Origin: Kamptonema formosum PCC 6407
GTDB lineage: Bacteria; Cyanobacteriota; Cyanobacteriia; Cyanobacteriales; Microcoleaceae
Direction of reading: 5' to 3'
DNA: 64,000 nucleotides
Assembly (NCBI RefSeq): GCF_000332155.1
Contig: NZ_KB235903.1
Span: 1,394,747 to 1,458,746, forward strand
Shown here: in pieces, positions 19,460 through 30,138 of the stretch
Layout: each line of letters opens with the position of its first letter
Position numbering within the stretch: the stretch's first letter is position 1
Made by a program: the position numbers and the translations under genes
Notes under the pieces: model-generated
Told to the model about the DNA's origin: nothing
What the model saw: the letters and a program-made list of their open reading frames with translations, nothing else
Database searches by the model: none

Positions 19460-20002
19460 ATGAGTCTTCAAAAGATTACTTTACTAACAGGTACAGCCCT
19501 ATCGCTGTTAGTTTCAGTAGGGGTAGTGCATCCAGCAATGGCAAACCCTGAGAGTGAATTAGCTCAAGCAGGCATGAATACAACAGCGAATGTGGAAACA
19601 ATCACAGGCATTGTGAAAAGCATTGTTGGTGAAGTGGTGACAGTTGATGTTGAGGGCGGTACTTACAGAACTCTGCTAATTGAACGGCGGGTACTGGGAA
19701 CTATGGGTTTAGTACCGGGAAGTCGTGTCAGAGCAAGTGTAGCTCGCGGCGGTTCTGTGGTGCAAAGTATTGTAGTGATCCCAAATGTGAAGGTGACGGC
19801 GAGTACGGCGACTCGTATGACCACTACAACTCGGACTCAGACTCAAACTCAGACAACTCCGGCACCAATGCCAATGCGTCCCGCAGCCCCAATGCGTCCC
19901 CCTGCACCTCCAGCTCGGCCTCAAGCGGCTCCTGCTCGTCAGGCACCGATGGCTCCTGCTCCGATGATGCAACCAGCGGCTCCTGTGAGAGGACTTTGGT
20001 AA
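19460..20002 (+). CDS. Exported protein with Pro/Ala/Met-rich tail, function unknown
   Basis: The 180-residue protein has a clear signal peptide (hydrophobic core LSLLVSVGVV, cleavage after AMA, about residue 28). A beta-rich segment follows (residues about 45-115: TITGIVKSIVGEVVTVDVEGG and on), reminiscent of small OB/KOW-like folds. The tail is Thr/Gln- then Pro/Ala/Met-rich and low in complexity, probably extended in the periplasm or cell wall. The gene has GAGGAA before its ATG. Similar proteins are common in filamentous cyanobacteria, with no assigned role. Confidence 0.75.
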   Translation: MSLQKITLLTGTALSLLVSVGVVHPAMANPESELAQAGMNTTANVETITGIVKSIVGEVVTVDVEGGTYRTLLIERRVLGTMGLVPGSRVRASVARGGSVVQSIVVIPNVKVTASTATRMTTTTRTQTQTQTTPAPMPMRPAAPMRPPAPPARPQAAPARQAPMAPAPMMQPAAPVRGLW

Positions 20003-20107
20003 GGTTACGATCGCAGCAACTTTTAATTAACTAACTGATGTCACCGCGTTTTTGCGGTGGCTTCAATGATTTTAGATTTTCGATTTTTCTAAGGCTGGGG
20101 GTGTCAA

Positions 20108-21466
20108 ATGCGCTTTTTATTTCTAATTTTGGTGCTGCTGTCGATAACTGCGTGCGATCGCGAAAAGCAGGCGATCGCTCCAGTCAATTCTAGCAATCAA
20201 GAATCCCCACAAGCTAGCCCAGTGCTGCAAAATACCTCACCAGTAGCCCAGACAAATGTAACAGCACCGAGCCAGATATTACGCACCGAAACGTTCTCGC
20301 CACAGCCAATCCGCATTACAGTTGCTAATTTACCGCAACCCTACGCCACCCAAAGCGCCTCAAAATCCCCTCAAGTAGTACCGCCTAGCCAAGGTGGAGC
20401 CTTGCGCGTTCCTCCCGGCTTTACTGTTAACATCTTTGCTAACAATTTAGAGGCTCCTCGGTGGTTAGCACTGACTCCTAGCGGCGATGTTTTGGTGACT
20501 GAAACCCGGCAAAACCGGATTCGCCTGTTGCGGGATACCAACGGCGACGGCGTTGCGGATGTGCGCGAAACCTTTGCTACTAGGGCAAATGGGTTAAATA
20601 TTCCCTTTGGGATGGCCTTTAGCGATCGCTATTTTTTCCTCGGTAATAGCGCCGAAGTCCGCAGATTTCCCTACAATCAAGGCCAGCAACAACTAACTGG
20701 AACTGGTGAAAAAATTGCTGACTTACCGGGAGGTGGTTATAACCAACACTGGACGCGAAATGTTGTCACCTCCCCAGATAAAAATCAGCTTTATGTCTCC
20801 ATTGGTTCGGCATCAAATGCCAGTGTAGAAGAGTTACCCAGAGCCTCAGTACAGGTGATGAATTTAGACGGTCAGAATCAAAAAACCTTTGCTTATGGGT
20901 TACGAAATCCCGTAGGATTAGATTTTCATCCGCAAACTGGAGAACTTTACACCACAGTTAACGAACGCGATGGTTTAGGGGACGATTTAGTACCCGATTA
21001 CTTGACACGAATTCAGCAAGGTCAGTTTTACGGTTGGCCTTATGCTTATTTTACAGCGAATCGTTTAGATCCGCGCCACGCGCAAAATGGCATCAGCGAT
21101 CGCCCAGATTTAGCTGCTAAGACTCTTATCCCAGACGTACTTTTTCAAGCGCATTCAGCAGCTTTAGGACTTCAGTTTTATGATGGGAAAACATTTCCTG
21201 AAAAATATCGGAATGGAGCCTTTGTAGCGTTTCGCGGCAGTTGGAACCGTAACGCTGGAACGGGATACAAAATTGTGTTTGTACCATTTAATAACGTTGG
21301 TCGTCCCCAAAATTATTATGAAGATTTTTTGAAGGGGTTTCTGATCGAGCCATCAGGGCCTAAAACTTGGGGTCGTCCTGTTGGTTTGCTAGTTTTACCT
21401 GATGGGAGTTTGTTGTTTACTGAAGAAGGTAATAACATAATTTATCGCGTGCAGTATCGGGGATAA
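20108..21466 (+). CDS. Lipoprotein PQQ-dependent sugar dehydrogenase-like (glucose/sorbosone dehydrogenase family)
   Basis: The 452-residue protein starts with a lipoprotein signal (LLSITAC, lipid-anchored Cys at residue 16). After a Ser/Pro/Gln-rich linker to about residue 95 comes a six-bladed beta-propeller of the GSDH/sorbosone dehydrogenase family. Blade signatures include LTPSGDVLVTETRQNRIRLL, GLRNPVGLDFHPQTGELY and RPVGLLVLPDGSLLFTEEGNNIIYRV. The enzyme would oxidise sugars outside the cytoplasmic membrane. Whether PQQ is available in this organism is not shown. It follows the 19460 gene by 105 bases on the same strand. Confidence 0.85.
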   Translation: MRFLFLILVLLSITACDREKQAIAPVNSSNQESPQASPVLQNTSPVAQTNVTAPSQILRTETFSPQPIRITVANLPQPYATQSASKSPQVVPPSQGGALRVPPGFTVNIFANNLEAPRWLALTPSGDVLVTETRQNRIRLLRDTNGDGVADVRETFATRANGLNIPFGMAFSDRYFFLGNSAEVRRFPYNQGQQQLTGTGEKIADLPGGGYNQHWTRNVVTSPDKNQLYVSIGSASNASVEELPRASVQVMNLDGQNQKTFAYGLRNPVGLDFHPQTGELYTTVNERDGLGDDLVPDYLTRIQQGQFYGWPYAYFTANRLDPRHAQNGISDRPDLAAKTLIPDVLFQAHSAALGLQFYDGKTFPEKYRNGAFVAFRGSWNRNAGTGYKIVFVPFNNVGRPQNYYEDFLKGFLIEPSGPKTWGRPVGLLVLPDGSLLFTEEGNNIIYRVQYRG

Positions 21467-21565
21467 TTGTTAGTTGTTAGTTGTTAGTTGGGAAAAATTT
21501 ATTCGTCTCTCCCTAACTTCTTCCTTCTTCCTTCTTCCTTCTTCCTTCTCCCTTCTTCCTTGATT

Positions 21566-22162
21566 CTAAAAACCAGAACCAGGCTGTTTTATAAACTCAG
21601 CTTCCTCTGGCGTTGTCTCCCTTCCAAGAATTTGATTTCGATGGGGAAATCTACCAAACTTCTCAATTATTTCTAAATGACGAATGGCATAATCAATAGG
21701 TGATTTACTCTCAGCATCTCCGCTAAGTTGGTAAAATAATTCAACTGCTTTTCGCTGATGTTCCAAATTTTCGCTATGTTCAAAAGGCAGGTAAATAAAC
21801 CACCTTTGTACAGACAAAAAGGTGCTATCGAACTTGTTATCGACAGCGTATTGAGCAGCAATCAGTGCTTTACTATCAGTGGCAAAGGCTTGAGGTTTTC
21901 CACGAAATAAATTCCGAGGGAATTGATCTAGTAATATGATTAATGCTAAGCAACTTTCTGGGGATTTTTGCCAAGAGTCAAGTTTACCTGATGCGGCTAA
22001 TTCATAGTCTGAGAAAAAGCGCGATCGTACTTCCTCGTCAAAAGCTGTATCTTTTGTAAACCATTCTTTTTTAGGTTGGCCATAGTTGGGAGAGTCAGAT
22101 TGACCAAACCAGAAAGTTAAAACTCGATCGACTTGCAATCTTGATTCTAATTGATTATTCAT
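21566..22162 (-). CDS. DUF924 family protein
   Basis: The 198-residue protein matches DUF924 throughout, for example VLTFWFGQSD near the N-terminus, LIILLDQFPRNLFRG in the middle and YLPFEHSENLEHQ. The fold is TPR-like and helical. The family is widespread in bacteria and eukaryotes, and its function is not known. It probably forms a small minus-strand group with the PCP_red protein gene upstream (18 bases apart). Confidence 0.88.
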   Translation of the reverse strand: MNNQLESRLQVDRVLTFWFGQSDSPNYGQPKKEWFTKDTAFDEEVRSRFFSDYELAASGKLDSWQKSPESCLALIILLDQFPRNLFRGKPQAFATDSKALIAAQYAVDNKFDSTFLSVQRWFIYLPFEHSENLEHQRKAVELFYQLSGDAESKSPIDYAIRHLEIIEKFGRFPHRNQILGRETTPEEAEFIKQPGSGF

Positions 22163-22180
22163 TGTAATTTCAATTAAAAC

Positions 22181-22357
22181 CTATTTTTTAGAATTAAACT
22201 TTTGTTTAGCTTGCTCGTAAACTTCAACATTAATTTGAGTTATCCCCAATTCTTGAGCAAATTTCTCAATCTTTTTACGAGCAGCCGGTCGGACGAAAAA
22301 GGGAATTTCCTTGAGCCTTGCCTCAGCTTCTGCTGTCCATTCTAGTGGTATACTCAT
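22181..22357 (-). CDS. Small PCP_red-domain protein (protochlorophyllide reductase 57-kDa C-terminal-like)
   Basis: The gene encodes 58 residues starting MSIPLEWTAEAEARLKEIP and including FFVRPAARKKIEKFAQELG. This matches the C-terminal domain of the light-independent protochlorophyllide reductase subunit (ChlB). Stand-alone copies of this helical domain are common in cyanobacteria and their role is unclear. The ATG at 22357 follows a weak purine-rich site. It lies 18 bases upstream of the DUF924 gene. Confidence 0.85.
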   Translation of the reverse strand: MSIPLEWTAEAEARLKEIPFFVRPAARKKIEKFAQELGITQINVEVYEQAKQKFNSKK

Positions 22358-22404
22358 TATCCAATTACTCCTGATTTTAAGTACAATTGCTATAAATTCA
22401 TAGT

Positions 22405-23043
22405 TTACAGCATAAAGGGCTTAATGGCAAAATCCCCCAGCGTAACTGTAAAACTCTGTTGCTCTTTAGTAGCCGCAAAATTAATAATAACTTCACAGGC
22501 AACTGCAACAGTCAGCATCACCAAGTTTCTCGCTAAAGGGTAATCGCAAACATCATCATTTGCTGGTGAAGGAACGCGATAGCCTTGATTCCAAATCACC
22601 TCAGCATAATCACTAGCTAAACCGACATGGAGACAGGGAATACTCCTACTCGCACAGCAATCTTTAACAGCTTGCCGACCTATGCTATTATCAAAAGTAT
22701 CAACTACTAATGCACTATTGGCAAGTAGTACAGCGGCATTTGCTGCTGTTAGTTCTTTCGACTGTGGATCGACCTTAACTCCTAGAGCGCGGTAGAGGTT
22801 ATTGGCGATAATTTTTGCTTTGAATGCGCCCACATCTGAACGATAATAGGGTTGGGTAGATAAGTTACGTTCCTCGATGCGATCGCGGTCAATTACCTTT
22901 AAGTTTTCAAAGCCAGAACGTGCCAAGTTCTCAGTAATATTAGCACCCAAAGCACCAGCGCCACATACCGTTACTGGCAACTTTTTCAACAGTGACATTA
23001 CTGCTGGTGTTCGATACAGTTGTTCGTGAAATAAAGTTGACAT
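22405..23043 (-). CDS. ThiF/E1-like adenylyltransferase domain protein
   Basis: The 212-residue Rossmann protein has VTVCGAGALGANITENLARSG and KVIDRDRIEERNLSTQPYY, the ATP and acceptor-binding signatures of ThiF/MoeB/E1 enzymes. These enzymes activate ubiquitin-like or sulfur-carrier C-termini. The usual CxxC zinc pairs are absent and the protein is shorter than MoeB. The ATG at 23043 is preferred to an upstream frame because the preceding bases are a TTGGTAA-type heptamer repeat that abuts the start. No sulfur-carrier gene is adjacent. The upstream neighbour is an unknown protein that probably shares its transcript. Confidence 0.8.
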   Translation of the reverse strand: MSTLFHEQLYRTPAVMSLLKKLPVTVCGAGALGANITENLARSGFENLKVIDRDRIEERNLSTQPYYRSDVGAFKAKIIANNLYRALGVKVDPQSKELTAANAAVLLANSALVVDTFDNSIGRQAVKDCCASRSIPCLHVGLASDYAEVIWNQGYRVPSPANDDVCDYPLARNLVMLTVAVACEVIINFAATKEQQSFTVTLGDFAIKPFML

Positions 23044-23095
23044 AATTGGTAATTGGTAATTGGTAATAGCTAATTGCGAATGGCTAATTGCTAAC

Positions 23096-23932
23096 TTATC
23101 TAGCTTCGACAACTCCAACTAATGATTGTAAATCAAAGTTGCTGTCTAGTCCGCTTAGACAAATGCCAGCACTAACTACAGTCAGGTCATTTTTGGCGAT
23201 CGCGCTGGTGTGGCGATCGCCATTTCCACCAGTCCACTCGATCAGCCAATAGTCGTCGCGATCGCGAAACTCTCGCAACTCTCCCCCACCCATTTGTAGC
23301 GCCTCCTGTAAGCGCTTTTCATCCCGTCGCTGCTGGAACTTTTGACTAAATTCCTCAGTCTGCTGTGCTACTAACTCGTAGACAGTACGCATCTCCGGTG
23401 TCATCCCCTTAAAGCGGACTTCTTGAGGAGAAATCACCTTTTTTAACGCCAATCTTAGTTCCTCAGATGACAGCGGATCGGCGCGGCGATCGATATCCTC
23501 GAACCACCACGATTTACCATCCCATCTAGCAATAATTGGCTCAAAAGTAGCGCCTTCAGTTACTAAATGGATGGGAAATGGTTTGGCAACACCAATGCGT
23601 TGTCTAGCATCAGATTCATTAACAGGATAAGCCAGCCAAGTTTGTCCTTGCAAAGTGTAAGCTAGTTGCAATCGAATGGGAGCAAGTAGTTGCAAATATT
23701 CCGTCAGTTGTGGCAAACTGGGTTCATCAACTACTTGAGCAACTTTTTCATTAACTGGCTGAAAAATACCCCATCCTTCAAAATTACGCGGCTTTGGCTT
23801 GAAAGTATAAACAATTCCAGCTACCCTTGTCCGTACCCGTCCCCCGCGAGTGCAAGGCGCGAGAAACTGAGTATCGCACAACTGCGTTTCTTGTGCAGCC
23901 AGTTTGCTCAGAAGATTGCGGATATCTGCCAC
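23096..23932 (-). CDS. Conserved protein of unknown function next to the ThiF-like gene
   Basis: The 278-residue cytosolic protein has no motif I recognise. Notable stretches are CTRGGRVRTRVAGIVYTF near residue 27 and WDGKSWWFEDIDRRAD in the middle. A charged helix (EFSQKFQQRRDEKRLQEALQ) and a beta-rich C-terminus follow. The GTG at 23932 is chosen because GGAGG lies 8 bases upstream. A TTG five codons earlier would overlap that site. It ends 52 bases before the ThiF-like start, so a joint function is possible. Confidence 0.65.
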   Translation of the reverse strand: MADIRNLLSKLAAQETQLCDTQFLAPCTRGGRVRTRVAGIVYTFKPKPRNFEGWGIFQPVNEKVAQVVDEPSLPQLTEYLQLLAPIRLQLAYTLQGQTWLAYPVNESDARQRIGVAKPFPIHLVTEGATFEPIIARWDGKSWWFEDIDRRADPLSSEELRLALKKVISPQEVRFKGMTPEMRTVYELVAQQTEEFSQKFQQRRDEKRLQEALQMGGGELREFRDRDDYWLIEWTGGNGDRHTSAIAKNDLTVVSAGICLSGLDSNFDLQSLVGVVEAR

Positions 23933-24139
23933 TATATTTACCTCCAAAACTCATTAAATATTTTCCTGAAACTTTAATGGTATAGAAGTTATATGTTATT
24001 GAACATTAACACTAAAAACATTTAGTTTTAAGGATGAATTGCAGAATGTAACAATTAAACTATTGCGTTAAGCAGGTTCTTGTGTTAGGTTTGAATTTCA
24101 AATCCTAGAAGTAGGACAAAATTATCTTATCCAAAAACA

Positions 24140-24502
24140 ATGCAAAGACATACTATGATGACTCCGAAATTCTTAAAAGTCGCAGTTGCAACCGCAGGTA
24201 CAGCCTTGAGCTTAGCATCTATTTTTGCTAACCCAGTCAAAGCCGAGGAATACAAATTTACAGTTCAGAACAATACCGATACAGCAATTAGCCAGGTATT
24301 CGTATCTGAAGATGGCAAGACTTGGGGATACTTTTCTCTGGAAAGTAACATTGCTCCCAAGAGTGAAGGAGAGATGGTTTGGGGTGAACAGACTAATCAC
24401 GAAGCTTGCAGCCAGTGGATAAAAGTAGGATTTGAAGATGGGAGTATGTCAGAGGCGGAGAAGTTTGATTTCTGTGCTAATCCTTCTTTAGTTGTTGACT
24501 AA
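24140..24502 (+). CDS. Small exported protein, function unknown
   Basis: The 120-residue product has a signal peptide with the core VAVATAGTALSLASIF and a likely cleavage after VKA (about residue 35). The mature part of about 85 residues looks like a beta-sandwich (EYKFTVQNNTDTAISQVFVSEDG) and has two cysteines (HEACSQW and DFCANP) that could form a disulphide. Similar small periplasmic proteins occur in many cyanobacteria, with no known role. In-frame ATGs at 24155 and 24158 are alternative starts. Confidence 0.75.
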   Translation: MQRHTMMTPKFLKVAVATAGTALSLASIFANPVKAEEYKFTVQNNTDTAISQVFVSEDGKTWGYFSLESNIAPKSEGEMVWGEQTNHEACSQWIKVGFEDGSMSEAEKFDFCANPSLVVD

Positions 24503-24635
24503 GAATTAAGCTGTGATGCAGGTTTAAAACCGAGTGTATAACTCAGGGTGTATCCTCCGCTTTTTGTGTCAAAGAAGGCTGGAGTCAAGTGACTTCAGCT
24601 TCTTTGTAGGCAAGTCTATCTTATTTTAGGATAAA

Positions 24636-25442
24636 GTGAAAACAGACTCACTCTTTTATAAGCTATTTCAGAAGTTCCCCCATAGCTTTTTTGAGCTGAT
24701 TGGTCAATCTTCTTCTGAGGTTGAAGCTTATCATTTTACCTCAGTAGAAATCAAACAACCGAATTTTACCATCGATGGATTGTTTAAGCCTAGTGATGAG
24801 GATAACGACAAACCTATTTACTTTATTGAGGTACAGTTTCAGAAGAAAGACTATTTTTATTGGCGTTTTTTTGCAGAAGTTTTCCTGTATCTGAAGCAAG
24901 AAATGCCTACTCAAGATTGGCAGGCTGTGGCTGTGTTTAAAAACCGCAATGTCGATCCCGACTTACCAAGACAATATCGAGGTTTGTTGATGAGCCAGCA
25001 GGTGAAAATTATCTATTTGGAGGAGTTAGAAAAAACAGGCGATCGCTCTTTAGCTCTAGGTATGGTACAATTAATTGTAGAGCCAGAAGAAACAGCGGGT
25101 GCAGAAGCTCGGCAATTAATTGGAAAGGCGCGGCAGTTGGATGATGAAGACCTTAGCCGCGATGTAGTAGAATTTATTGAGACGGTCATTGTTTATAAGT
25201 TTGCTAATTTGAGTCGTCAGGAGATACAAGAAATGCTGGAATTGGGTGATTTGAAGCAGACAAGATTTTATCAAGAAGCCAAAATAGAAGGTAAGGTAGA
25301 AACAGTGCCTGTACTTTTGCGACTGGGATTGAGTGTAGAACAAATTGCTCGTGAGTTAGGGTTGGACATTGAATTGGTAAGGCAGGCAGTTCAGGGTTTT
25401 TCTGGTGGTGAGATTGAGGAAGGAGAAGATAGGGGAAATTAG
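24636..25442 (+). CDS. Rpn-family (DUF2887) PD-(D/E)XK nuclease-like protein
   Basis: The 268-residue protein starts at GTG with MKTDSLFYKLFQKFP, the typical opening of cyanobacterial DUF2887/Rpn proteins. The nuclease core is visible as DGLFKP followed by YFIEVQFQKK (Asp and Glu-x-Gln). Helical segments follow, and a C-terminal helix-turn-helix-like part ends the protein (LRLGLSVEQIARELGLDIELVRQAV). Rpn relatives promote RecA-independent recombination in E. coli. The role here is unknown. Confidence 0.8.
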   Translation: MKTDSLFYKLFQKFPHSFFELIGQSSSEVEAYHFTSVEIKQPNFTIDGLFKPSDEDNDKPIYFIEVQFQKKDYFYWRFFAEVFLYLKQEMPTQDWQAVAVFKNRNVDPDLPRQYRGLLMSQQVKIIYLEELEKTGDRSLALGMVQLIVEPEETAGAEARQLIGKARQLDDEDLSRDVVEFIETVIVYKFANLSRQEIQEMLELGDLKQTRFYQEAKIEGKVETVPVLLRLGLSVEQIARELGLDIELVRQAVQGFSGGEIEEGEDRGN

Positions 25443-25536
25443 CAAAATTGTATTTGCTGATTATTAGTTTAATTCTGATTTTCATCAACTGAATCTATAT
25501 CGTTTTGAATGACCACCTATTGAGTAGGTGAAAATT

Positions 25537-25863
25537 ATGACTATTTCAATAGCAGCAACACCCTTACCTTTAGCAGTTAATGCTGATGGCGTAGTGCTAG
25601 TAGGGGGAACACGAGTAACCCTTGATACGGTTGTATTTTCTTTTAATCGAGGTGCAACTGCTGAGGAAATTTGTTTGGCTTATCCATCTTTGCGTTTAGC
25701 AGATGTGTATGCCACAATTGCTTATTATTTGCAGCATCAGGAAGATGTCGAGGCGTATTTGCAGCAGCGGCAAGTATTAGCGAGGGAAGTTCGCAGACAG
25801 AATGAGGCTAAATTCAATCCTCAAGGAATTAGAGAACGTTTGTTGTCTCGGAGGGGTGGATAG
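25537..25863 (+). CDS. DUF433 (VapB45-like) antitoxin-type protein
   Basis: The 108-residue protein matches DUF433, a helical DNA-binding-like domain often found as antitoxin of VapC-type or DUF5615 toxins. Key segments are GTRVTLDTVVFSFNRGATAEEICLAYP cut by LRLADVYATIAYYLQH. No PIN or DUF5615 toxin gene follows. The next gene on the other strand is a truncated MazF. I start at ATG 25537. The in-frame GTG at 25528 is less likely. Confidence 0.8.
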   Translation: MTISIAATPLPLAVNADGVVLVGGTRVTLDTVVFSFNRGATAEEICLAYPSLRLADVYATIAYYLQHQEDVEAYLQQRQVLAREVRRQNEAKFNPQGIRERLLSRRGG

Positions 25864-25867
25864 TGAC

Positions 25868-26074
25868 TCATGCTTCACCTGCTTCAAGTAGTACATTCCC
25901 CATTGCCCTCGCTCGCTTGATATTAGTAGTTAAAGCACAAACAATTACAGTCCTGATTTGAGAACTGTTCAATATATCATTTTGAATGACTACATAAGGA
26001 CGAACATAACCTGGCTCTGAGCCAATTGGCTGTCCTAAATCAATCCAGTAAATATCTCCTTGGTGAATTACCAT
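25868..26074 (-). pseudogene. Truncated MazF/PemK-type toxin
   Basis: The open frame encodes 68 residues that match the N-terminal half of MazF endoribonucleases (GDIYWIDLGQPIGSEPGYVRPYVVIQND), then ends after VLLEAGEA. Family members normally continue for about 40 more residues. The break falls where the convergent DUF433 gene ends, so the 3' part seems to have been replaced. The frame overlaps the antitoxin gene by 7 bases, as in a normal mazEF operon. A toxin of this length is unlikely to be active. Confidence 0.75.
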
Positions 26075-26322
26075 TCTGTTTCTGCCAATTGTCGCTGATG
26101 TTGACGCATTCCCTCTAACATAGCTTGCTCTGACGGATCTAGTCCATCTGCATAGGCTTCATTGATGCTTTTTAGGAGTTCTTGTTGATGATGGCGATGC
26201 AAATAGTCTTCCATTGCTAAAATAAACAGTTGATTTTCAGGAATCTGCATCTCATTTGCCAGGATAGATACTTGGTTATAGAGTGAATCGGGGAGGGAAA
26301 GATCTGTTTTAATGTTAGCCAT
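26068..26322 (-). CDS. MazE-like antitoxin
   Basis: The 84-residue protein begins with a ribbon-helix-helix-like segment (IKTDLSLPDSLYNQVSILANEMQI) used for DNA binding. A helical toxin-binding tail rich in Gln and Glu follows. It is the upstream partner of the truncated mazF and would now stand as an orphan antitoxin. Confidence 0.75.
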   Translation of the reverse strand: MANIKTDLSLPDSLYNQVSILANEMQIPENQLFILAMEDYLHRHHQQELLKSINEAYADGLDPSEQAMLEGMRQHQRQLAETEW

Positions 26323-26483
26323 GAGTGTTGTAACTGTTTGAGGGGCTATAGTTCTAGTTTAGCTTAAGCGCGATCGCACTGTCTATCCTCAGTTAAAATG
26401 TAGTATGATTTTGGGAATCTTACCGATCAAATTATCCTCCCATCCAATGACTACACTCTGATTTCTATAAAACTTAATTAACT

Positions 26484-27185
26484 ATGCCATCTGAAGAACA
26501 TATCCAATCATCTTATCATGACTTCTTGCATGACTCGGATGGCTGGATTAAGCCGGGTGAGTCGGTTGAATCTTGTGAATCGGGTGAATTTTTTGACAAT
26601 GTAGAGCTTGCGGTTTTAGAAATATCGCCGACTAAAAATGACTGGTATAAGTCGAAAGAAAAACCTATTCAAGTCTTTATTAGCCAGTATTTATTATCAG
26701 TAGGAATAAACAATTCCATTGAAAAAGTTTACAAATATGACGATGTAGTATACAGAGCAGATATTATTTGTCCAGATATTAGCACTGTGATAGAAGTTAA
26801 AAAGGTGTTATCCCGTGAGGATATATGGCACGCTAAAAGTCAAGTGAAGACTTATGCAAACAAATATAACATGAGATATTGTTTGGTCATAGGTTTGCCT
26901 CCCCGCAGTTTTAACCAACGAAAATCAGTAGAGCAGTTAGCAAAAGAAGAAAAAGAATGGAATTTTGCTGTAATTTTTCTCGATCCTAATAACGAGAAAA
27001 CTTTGGGATTAGATCAATACTTTAAGCAACTTTCTTCAGTATCTTGGAAAGATTCACTTGATGATATCATAAGAAGGCTCCGAGAGATAGTTTCAGCGTA
27101 CTGGGAATCATTTTCAAAGACAACAAAACACTTGTTAAAGCCTACTCAAAAACACCGTTACTATCTACCTCCCTCCGATCAGTAA
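26484..27185 (+). CDS. PD-(D/E)XK nuclease-domain protein of unknown role
   Basis: The 233-residue protein has a restriction-endonuclease-like core with VVYRADIICPDISTVIEVKK (Asp ... Glu-x-Lys), followed by SQVKTYANKYNMRYCLVIG, the helix and strand that usually complete the fold. The N-terminal 50 residues are acidic and Ser-rich. No methyltransferase lies nearby, so a classical restriction role is not supported. A shared hairpin at 27202-27234 separates it from the convergent Ro60-like gene. Confidence 0.7.
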   Translation: MPSEEHIQSSYHDFLHDSDGWIKPGESVESCESGEFFDNVELAVLEISPTKNDWYKSKEKPIQVFISQYLLSVGINNSIEKVYKYDDVVYRADIICPDISTVIEVKKVLSREDIWHAKSQVKTYANKYNMRYCLVIGLPPRSFNQRKSVEQLAKEEKEWNFAVIFLDPNNEKTLGLDQYFKQLSSVSWKDSLDDIIRRLREIVSAYWESFSKTTKHLLKPTQKHRYYLPPSDQ

Positions 27186-27201
27186 ATTTAAAAAAAATGA
27201 T

Positions 27202-27234
27202 TAATGGGGCTTGTTTTATTTACCAGCCCCATTA
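27202..27234. terminator. Hairpin between convergent genes
   Basis: A perfect 10-bp inverted repeat TAATGGGGCT/AGCCCCATTA has a 13-base T-rich loop. It lies between the ends of the nuclease-like gene and the Ro60-like gene and could terminate both. Confidence 0.7.
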
Positions 27235-27237
27235 TTA

Positions 27238-28746
<1,509 letters not shown>

Positions 28747-28766
28747 TTATGCCTTACCCACTTACC

Positions 28767-28880
28767 CGCCAAGGGTTAAAACCCCTGTCTCATAGCTTAA
28801 GTCCTCTGAAGAGGACTACAAAAATCTTTAGTCGGTTTTAACCGACTTTTGCTCTTAGACAGGGGTTTTAACCCCTGGCG
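28767..28880. repeat. Palindromic element with nested hairpins
   Basis: Arms of 24 bases (28767-28790 and 28857-28880) match as an inverted repeat with one mismatch and contain GGTTAAAACCCC. Inside lie two smaller perfect hairpins, AGTCCTCTGAAGAGGACT and AGTCGGTTTTAACCGACT. It is placed between Y RNA-like gene 1 and the rsr start. Such nested palindromes are a dispersed cyanobacterial repeat type. As RNA it would fold strongly and could act as a processing or attenuation point. Confidence 0.7.
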
Positions 28881-28890
28881 CATCTATTAG

Positions 28891-29027
<137 letters not shown>

Positions 29028-29032
29028 AAACC

Positions 29033-29806
<774 letters not shown>

Positions 29807-29820
29807 CTATCGATCTCATT

Positions 29821-29868
29821 AGTCCGCGTAGGCGGACTTTGTTTGTGTAGGCGCGATTTCAATCGCCG
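29821..29868. repeat. Dispersed short repeat with GTCCGC/GCGGAC hairpin
   Basis: The hairpin GTCCGCGTAGGCGGAC is followed by TTTGTTTGTGTAG and GGCGATTG-type sequence, a common dispersed repeat of filamentous cyanobacteria. No gene function was seen between 29756 and 29923. Confidence 0.5.
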
Positions 29869-29923
29869 GAATATTATTGCAAGAAGCCTAATAATCAAAC
29901 ACCCAAGAAATGCTAAGGCAAAA

Positions 29924-30108
29924 TACTTCGCACAAGTCGAAAAAGCTTTAAGCACGGCTGTTCTTACCAGTTTTACCTGGCAGTGGACACGCAAACCTCA
30001 TCTAACAAGAGACTTGGAATGCTTCGCTAGGTCGGTCGCCCGAATATCGCTACCTTAGAGCCCTATAGTTAGTAAAGTGTGTAGGCTTTATCGGTTAGGA
30101 TGCGAAGT
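29924..30108 (-). ncRNA. Y RNA-like gene 6, long form without a clear tRNA module
   Basis: The closing stem ACTTCGCA/TGCGAAGT and both shared strands are present: CGCATCCTAACCGATAAAGC followed by CTACACAC at the 5' side, and AGCTTTTTCGACTTGTGCG at the 3' side. The interior is about 50 bases longer than in the other copies. I cannot fold it into D, anticodon and T arms. A hairpin ACCAG-type stem (CCAG-GTAAAA-CTGG) lies in its 3' half. It is either a different effector module or a decayed copy. Confidence 0.65.
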
Positions 30109-30138
30109 GAAACCCTCAATTTTTAACAGAAATAACTG

